This document shows positions 15,236-18,690 of a stretch of DNA of 18,690 nt, one piece after another. The notes below the pieces were generated by a model. That model did no database searches and had not been told where the DNA came from. It saw only the letters and a list, made by a program, of their open reading frames with translations. The stretch comes from Chitinophagaceae bacterium. Its GTDB lineage: Bacteria; Bacteroidota; Bacteroidia; Chitinophagales; Chitinophagaceae. The stretch lies in the NCBI GenBank assembly GCA_017853235.1, contig JAFMJX010000013.1, forward strand, positions 1-18,690, in the 5' to 3' direction. Position 1 is the stretch's first letter. Every line of letters starts with the position of its first letter. Made by a program: the position numbers and the translations under genes.

Positions 15236-17572
15236 TTATGATTTAGCAATGGTTTCTTCTAAATTATACATGATTAAAATAGTTTTCATTAAAGCGGCAG
15301 CTTCTAACTCATTATATTTTTTAACAGGATGATGGTATTCGCCCACTGCCAAAGCATTTTTAATTAATGAGGGTTTGTTTTTTAACACTTCAATTTGTTT
15401 TTCACAATAGTCCAGCAATTTATTTTTTTCAAATCTGCTTGGTTTACGAATCACAATTCTTTCAAATGCTTCCTCTATTTTTTCTTCTATATTTTTTGAT
15501 TCAGTAGAAATGTTTTCTGCTAAAACTCTTGAGGCTTCTAAAACAGTAGGATCATTCAGCATAGTTAAAGCTTGTAAAGGGGTGTTGGTGCTGGCTCTTT
15601 TAGCTTCGCATTGATCTCTATTACTTGCATCAAAAATCATCATGCTGGGAGGAGGAGCTGTTAATTTTATAAATGTATATAATCCTCTGCGATAGATAGC
15701 GTCACCATGATCCTGTTTGTAACTTGCTAAAACACCACGCCCCGAAGTTGTACTTTCCCATACCCCTTTAGGTTGGTATGGCTTTACGCTAGGACCTCCA
15801 ATAGTGGTATTTAGTAATCCACTAGAACTTAAAATAAAGTCACGAACTATTTCAGCTTTAAAACGAGTGCGAGGGGAACGAGTATAATAAACGTTATCGG
15901 GATCCATTTCTAATTGTTTTTTACTTACTTCATTGGATTGTTTATAGGTACTACTCGTTACCATTTTTTTAATTAAGTATTTGATATCCCAATGGTGTTC
16001 CATGAAATCAACGGCTAACCAATCTAATAATTCTGGATGTGTAGGCAATTCACCCTGTAAACCATAATCAGCAGATGTTTTAACAATCCCTTTTCCAAAA
16101 ATTTCTTGCCAAATAAAATTTACAAACACCCTTGCTGTTAATGGATTTTTTTCACTTGTAGTCCATTTTGCTAAACCTAATCGGTTACGTTCAAATTTGG
16201 TTGAATCAAAAGGCATGATAGATTCTAAAGCGGTAGGTTTTACTAATACATCACTTGGTGCATCATAACTTCCTCTATTTAAAATATAAGTGGGTCTGGG
16301 TTTTACGGTATCACCAGGCTTCCAATCTCCCATAACAGATACTTCTAGTACACCTGTATCTTTGGTATTAATAAAAGACAAAAGTTTACTACGTTCATCC
16401 GCATTGATAAATAGCTTTGGGTTTTTTGCTAGTGTTGAAATGCTAACATCTCCTTCATATCCTTTTTCTCTACTTTCATTAAAGAAAGCGTATAATTGGT
16501 AATAATCTTTATTTGAAAACGGATCGTATTTGTGATCATGACATTGTGCACATTCAATTGTAACACCTAAAATTGCTTTTCCATAGGTGCGTGTTTTATC
16601 TATATTATAAGAGACTCTGTATTCTTCTTCAATCACACCTCCCTCCTCGGTATATTTATGGTTTCTAAAAAAAGCAGTGGCTAAAATATTTTCTTTAGTT
16701 GCATTTGGTAATAAGTCGCCAGCTATTTGTTGCGTTATAAATTGATCATAAGGCATGTTTTTATTTAAAGCATGAATTACCCAATCACGCCAAGGCCATT
16801 GGGAACGAATATTGTCATCCTGAAATCCATAGCTGTCTGCATATCGTGCCAGATCCATCCAAAGTAAACCTAGTTTTTCGCCATACGCTGGCTTTTGCAA
16901 TAATTGATCAATCATTTGTTGATACCATTGATCACTATCATTCTTTCTCCATTTATTTAATTCTTCATAACTAGGAGGTAATCCAATTAAATCTGCATAA
17001 GCTCTTTTAATTAAAGCATCTTTATTTGCTTCTTTATTAGGGCTTAAGTCTTTCTCTTCCATTTTTTCTGCAATAAAATAATCTATTTCATTACTCACCC
17101 AACTGCTGTTGTCAATTTTAGGCAACGGCGCTTTTTTGGGTGCTACAAAAGCCCAGTGTTTTTCATATTTAGCGCCTTCTTGGATCCATCTTTTAAATAA
17201 TGCAATTTCATCTGCCGTTAATCTAGTCAAATGACTTTCGGGCAAAGGCATCATTATTTTTGGATCGGTAGATTCAATTCTTTTAATCAATTCACTTTTT
17301 TCTGGAAAACCTGGGACAATAGCATAATGTCCTTTATTTTTTTCTAATTCAGCAAAAGCTCTGGACGGAAGATCTAATCGCAATCCTGCTTTTACTTTCT
17401 TGACATCGGGGCCATGACATGAAAAACATTTATCAGATAAAATGGGTCTAATATCACGATTGTATGACACCGCTTTAGGTGTGTTATTTTTTTGCTTTGC
17501 TAAGTAATTAATTCCATAAAGCGCACTACCTATAAAAACAATGATACCTGCAATGATGACATTTTTTTTCAT
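15236..17572 (-). CDS. PSCyt1-DUF1549-DUF1553 cytochrome protein
   Basis: ATG 17572 gives 778 residues; a TTG two codons upstream (17578) is the longest frame but less likely. Residues 5-24 are a single hydrophobic anchor (NVIIAGIIVFIGSALYGINY). A PSCyt1 cytochrome c domain follows (about 35-140; heme motif CFSCH 49-53, probable Met ligand in KIMMPLPESH near 107). DUF1549 spans about 157-365 and contains LARYADSYGFQDD and a second CxxCH (CAQCHDHKYDP, Cys341, Cys344, His345). DUF1553 spans about 470-735 (TARVFVNFIW, PTHPELLDWLA, RSPRTRFKAE, STNTPLQALTMLNDP). This architecture was first seen in large numbers in Planctomycetes and is of unknown function; polysaccharide-linked redox chemistry has been suggested. 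It lies second in the operon, 9 bases after the NHL gene's stop and 5 bases before the DUF1501 gene. Length and domain order are typical. Confidence 0.92.
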   Translation of the reverse strand: MKKNVIIAGIIVFIGSALYGINYLAKQKNNTPKAVSYNRDIRPILSDKCFSCHGPDVKKVKAGLRLDLPSRAFAELEKNKGHYAIVPGFPEKSELIKRIESTDPKIMMPLPESHLTRLTADEIALFKRWIQEGAKYEKHWAFVAPKKAPLPKIDNSSWVSNEIDYFIAEKMEEKDLSPNKEANKDALIKRAYADLIGLPPSYEELNKWRKNDSDQWYQQMIDQLLQKPAYGEKLGLLWMDLARYADSYGFQDDNIRSQWPWRDWVIHALNKNMPYDQFITQQIAGDLLPNATKENILATAFFRNHKYTEEGGVIEEEYRVSYNIDKTRTYGKAILGVTIECAQCHDHKYDPFSNKDYYQLYAFFNESREKGYEGDVSISTLAKNPKLFINADERSKLLSFINTKDTGVLEVSVMGDWKPGDTVKPRPTYILNRGSYDAPSDVLVKPTALESIMPFDSTKFERNRLGLAKWTTSEKNPLTARVFVNFIWQEIFGKGIVKTSADYGLQGELPTHPELLDWLAVDFMEHHWDIKYLIKKMVTSSTYKQSNEVSKKQLEMDPDNVYYTRSPRTRFKAEIVRDFILSSSGLLNTTIGGPSVKPYQPKGVWESTTSGRGVLASYKQDHGDAIYRRGLYTFIKLTAPPPSMMIFDASNRDQCEAKRASTNTPLQALTMLNDPTVLEASRVLAENISTESKNIEEKIEEAFERIVIRKPSRFEKNKLLDYCEKQIEVLKNKPSLIKNALAVGEYHHPVKKYNELEAAALMKTILIMYNLEETIAKS

Positions 17573-17581
17573 AGTCAATAC

Positions 17582-18607
17582 TTATACTCTCGTAAATTTA
17601 TAAGGATATACTTTTCCCGAAGCCCATTGTGCAACGTAGATACTTCCTTCGTCATCTACGCAAACATCATGTGGATGAATGAATATTTTTTCGGCCTGTG
17701 CCATGGGCTGAAGTTGATTATTGATATAGACTGGTGCTGTTCCTCCTAAATTAGATACCACTTTATTTTCCTTATTTAAAATGGTTACAAACCCTGAATT
17801 CACGGTATCTAAATTTGGAGAACGTAATACGGCTGCGTACAAGTATTCCCCTTTAATAACAGGACGGCATACACAGGCTCCTGGCAAATGAATCACTTCT
17901 AATAATTTCCCTTCCAAACTAAAACGTTTAAATGCGTTGCGTGTTCGATCGGTGATGAGTAAAGTAGGGGCGCCATTTCTTGTATCCACACATATACCAT
18001 GTGCATTGTCTAAATGCTCTTCCCCCGTACCTCTTCCTCCAAAACTATTTTTTAATTTACCATATTCGTCATAATGTAAAATGTGTTGTGCACCATATCC
18101 ATCAGCAATATAAAAATCACCATTGGGTAAGACTGTAGTTTCAGTTGGCACAAATGCTTCCTTTTTTTGATAAGCCGGTAGGTCAGCTGGCGGGTCAATG
18201 GTTAATAAAATTTTTCCATCCAATGTGGTCTTATACACTTGATGTCTGTTATTATCTGTGATGAATAAAAAATCTTCTTTTCCATTTGCTTGCAATGTAA
18301 GTCCATGCGCACCAGGAAATTCAGTGCCCCATGTTTTTATTAAACGACCACTCTTGTTATAAATGATGATGTTGTTTTTAGTTTCATTGGTTAATAAAAG
18401 GATATGCCCTTTGGAATCTTGTACCATTTCATGACAATCATTCACAGGAGTTTTGTCGGGATTCAATGCACCCCATTTTGTATTTAAACGAAACTGCATT
18501 TCATTTTGTCCATAAATAGGACCCTTCGTTTCACTAAAAATATCTTTACTGATCATGAAACCAGCAGTACTTAAGACAGATTTTTTTACAAAAGTTCTTC
18601 TTTGCAT
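17582..18607 (-). CDS. Exported NHL-type beta-propeller protein, first gene of the cytochrome operon
   Basis: The 341-residue product starts at ATG 18607 (MQRRTFVKKSVLSTAGFMIS), with R-R-T-F-V at 3-7 before a modest hydrophobic stretch, a likely Tat leader. The rest is a run of propeller blades of NHL type. Each has a strand pair such as VQDSKGHILLLTN (63-75), VLPNGDFYIADGYG (159-172), ICVDTRNGAPTLLITD (205-220) and VCVDDEGSIYVAQWASG (315-331). Histidine-containing loops (AHGL 100-103, AHGI 202-205, HPHDV 311-315) recur at blade starts, as in the peptidyl-alpha-hydroxyglycine lyase-like propellers, where His ligands bind metal. A metal-dependent lyase or a binding scaffold are both possible. 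No lipobox and no transmembrane helix apart from the leader are seen. It heads the four-gene operon, and the 83 bases upstream carry a perfect palindrome. Confidence 0.82.
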   Translation of the reverse strand: MQRRTFVKKSVLSTAGFMISKDIFSETKGPIYGQNEMQFRLNTKWGALNPDKTPVNDCHEMVQDSKGHILLLTNETKNNIIIYNKSGRLIKTWGTEFPGAHGLTLQANGKEDFLFITDNNRHQVYKTTLDGKILLTIDPPADLPAYQKKEAFVPTETTVLPNGDFYIADGYGAQHILHYDEYGKLKNSFGGRGTGEEHLDNAHGICVDTRNGAPTLLITDRTRNAFKRFSLEGKLLEVIHLPGACVCRPVIKGEYLYAAVLRSPNLDTVNSGFVTILNKENKVVSNLGGTAPVYINNQLQPMAQAEKIFIHPHDVCVDDEGSIYVAQWASGKVYPYKFTRV

Positions 18608-18626
18608 AAGGCAATCATTTTTATTA

Positions 18627-18644
18627 TGCTCTTTTAAAAGAGCA
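18627..18644. promoter_or_regulatory. Perfect 18-bp palindrome upstream of the cytochrome operon
   Basis: TGCTCTTTTAAAAGAGCA reads the same on both strands and ends 19 bases before the start codon at 18607. It is flanked by near-identical direct repeats, GCAATCATT (18611-18619) and GCAATCGTT (18645-18653), 34 bases apart. There is no loop and no T run suitable for a terminator on the minus strand, so an operator or other protein-binding site in the leader/promoter is the better reading. A weak -7-like TATCTTTA lies on the minus strand just upstream, without a clear -33 partner. Confidence 0.45.
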
Positions 18645-18690
18645 GCAATCGTTCTCTTAAAGATAAAGTATTTGCTTAAAAAATGCAGCG

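Noticed and set aside
1..18690. Defence system, CRISPR array, prophage or mobile element
   Set aside because: No nuclease, helicase, toxin-antitoxin, transposase, integrase, terminal repeats or spaced direct-repeat array was found; all genes are envelope or carbohydrate functions.

Overview
The window looks like chromosome of an AT-rich member of the Bacteroidota, most like the Chitinophagaceae/Sphingobacteriia. The reasons are the protein families present (DUF4397, phosphodiester glycosidase, DUF1080, Tat-secreted Gfo/Idh/MocA oxidoreductase, FucP-like MFS), signal peptides ending in -AQ, the absence of clear Shine-Dalgarno sequences, and the low GC. There are no rRNA or tRNA genes, no CRISPR array, no insertion sequence and no phage genes. 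Coding density is high: no stretch over 300 bases lacks a gene. The largest gaps are the two divergent start regions (about 170 and 150 bp).

Layout. (1) 2-580: 3' end of a DUF4397 surface protein, closed by a strong terminator. (2) 657-1631: a secreted phosphodiester glycosidase, whose end overlaps the next gene tail to tail. (3) 1615-4876, minus strand: a two-gene operon of a Tat-exported Gfo/Idh/MocA oxidoreductase followed by a secreted protein with two DUF1080 domains. An MFS sugar transporter (5044-6279) is transcribed divergently from it. (4) 6311-6343: a GC-rich hairpin terminator, shared with the end of a membrane-anchored alpha/beta hydrolase (6334-7317, minus). (5) 7464-11567, plus strand: a secreted gamma-glutamyltransferase-like Ntn hydrolase and a secreted clan-D-like glycoside hydrolase. 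(6) 11574-18607, minus strand: a tight four-gene operon of the type first described in Planctomycetes. In transcription order it encodes an NHL beta-propeller protein, a PSCyt1-DUF1549-DUF1553 cytochrome protein, a Tat-exported DUF1501 protein, and a membrane protein joining DUF2231, cytochrome c, leucine-rich-like, chitobiase-C-terminal-like and discoidin-like regions.

How the genes may work together. Nearly every product is exported or membrane-bound, and most belong to families acting on carbohydrates. Region 3 fits the recently recognised periplasmic 3-keto-glycoside route: a dehydrogenase oxidises a sugar at C3, a DUF1080 enzyme cleaves the 3-keto-glycoside, and an MFS porter imports the product. 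The clan-D-like hydrolase and the phosphodiester glycosidase could supply substrates. The cytochrome operon has predicted heme domains next to predicted carbohydrate-binding folds, so it could couple envelope sugar chemistry to electron transfer. That link is inference from gene proximity. The most interesting and least characterised system here is the 11574-18607 operon together with its palindrome-bearing upstream region.
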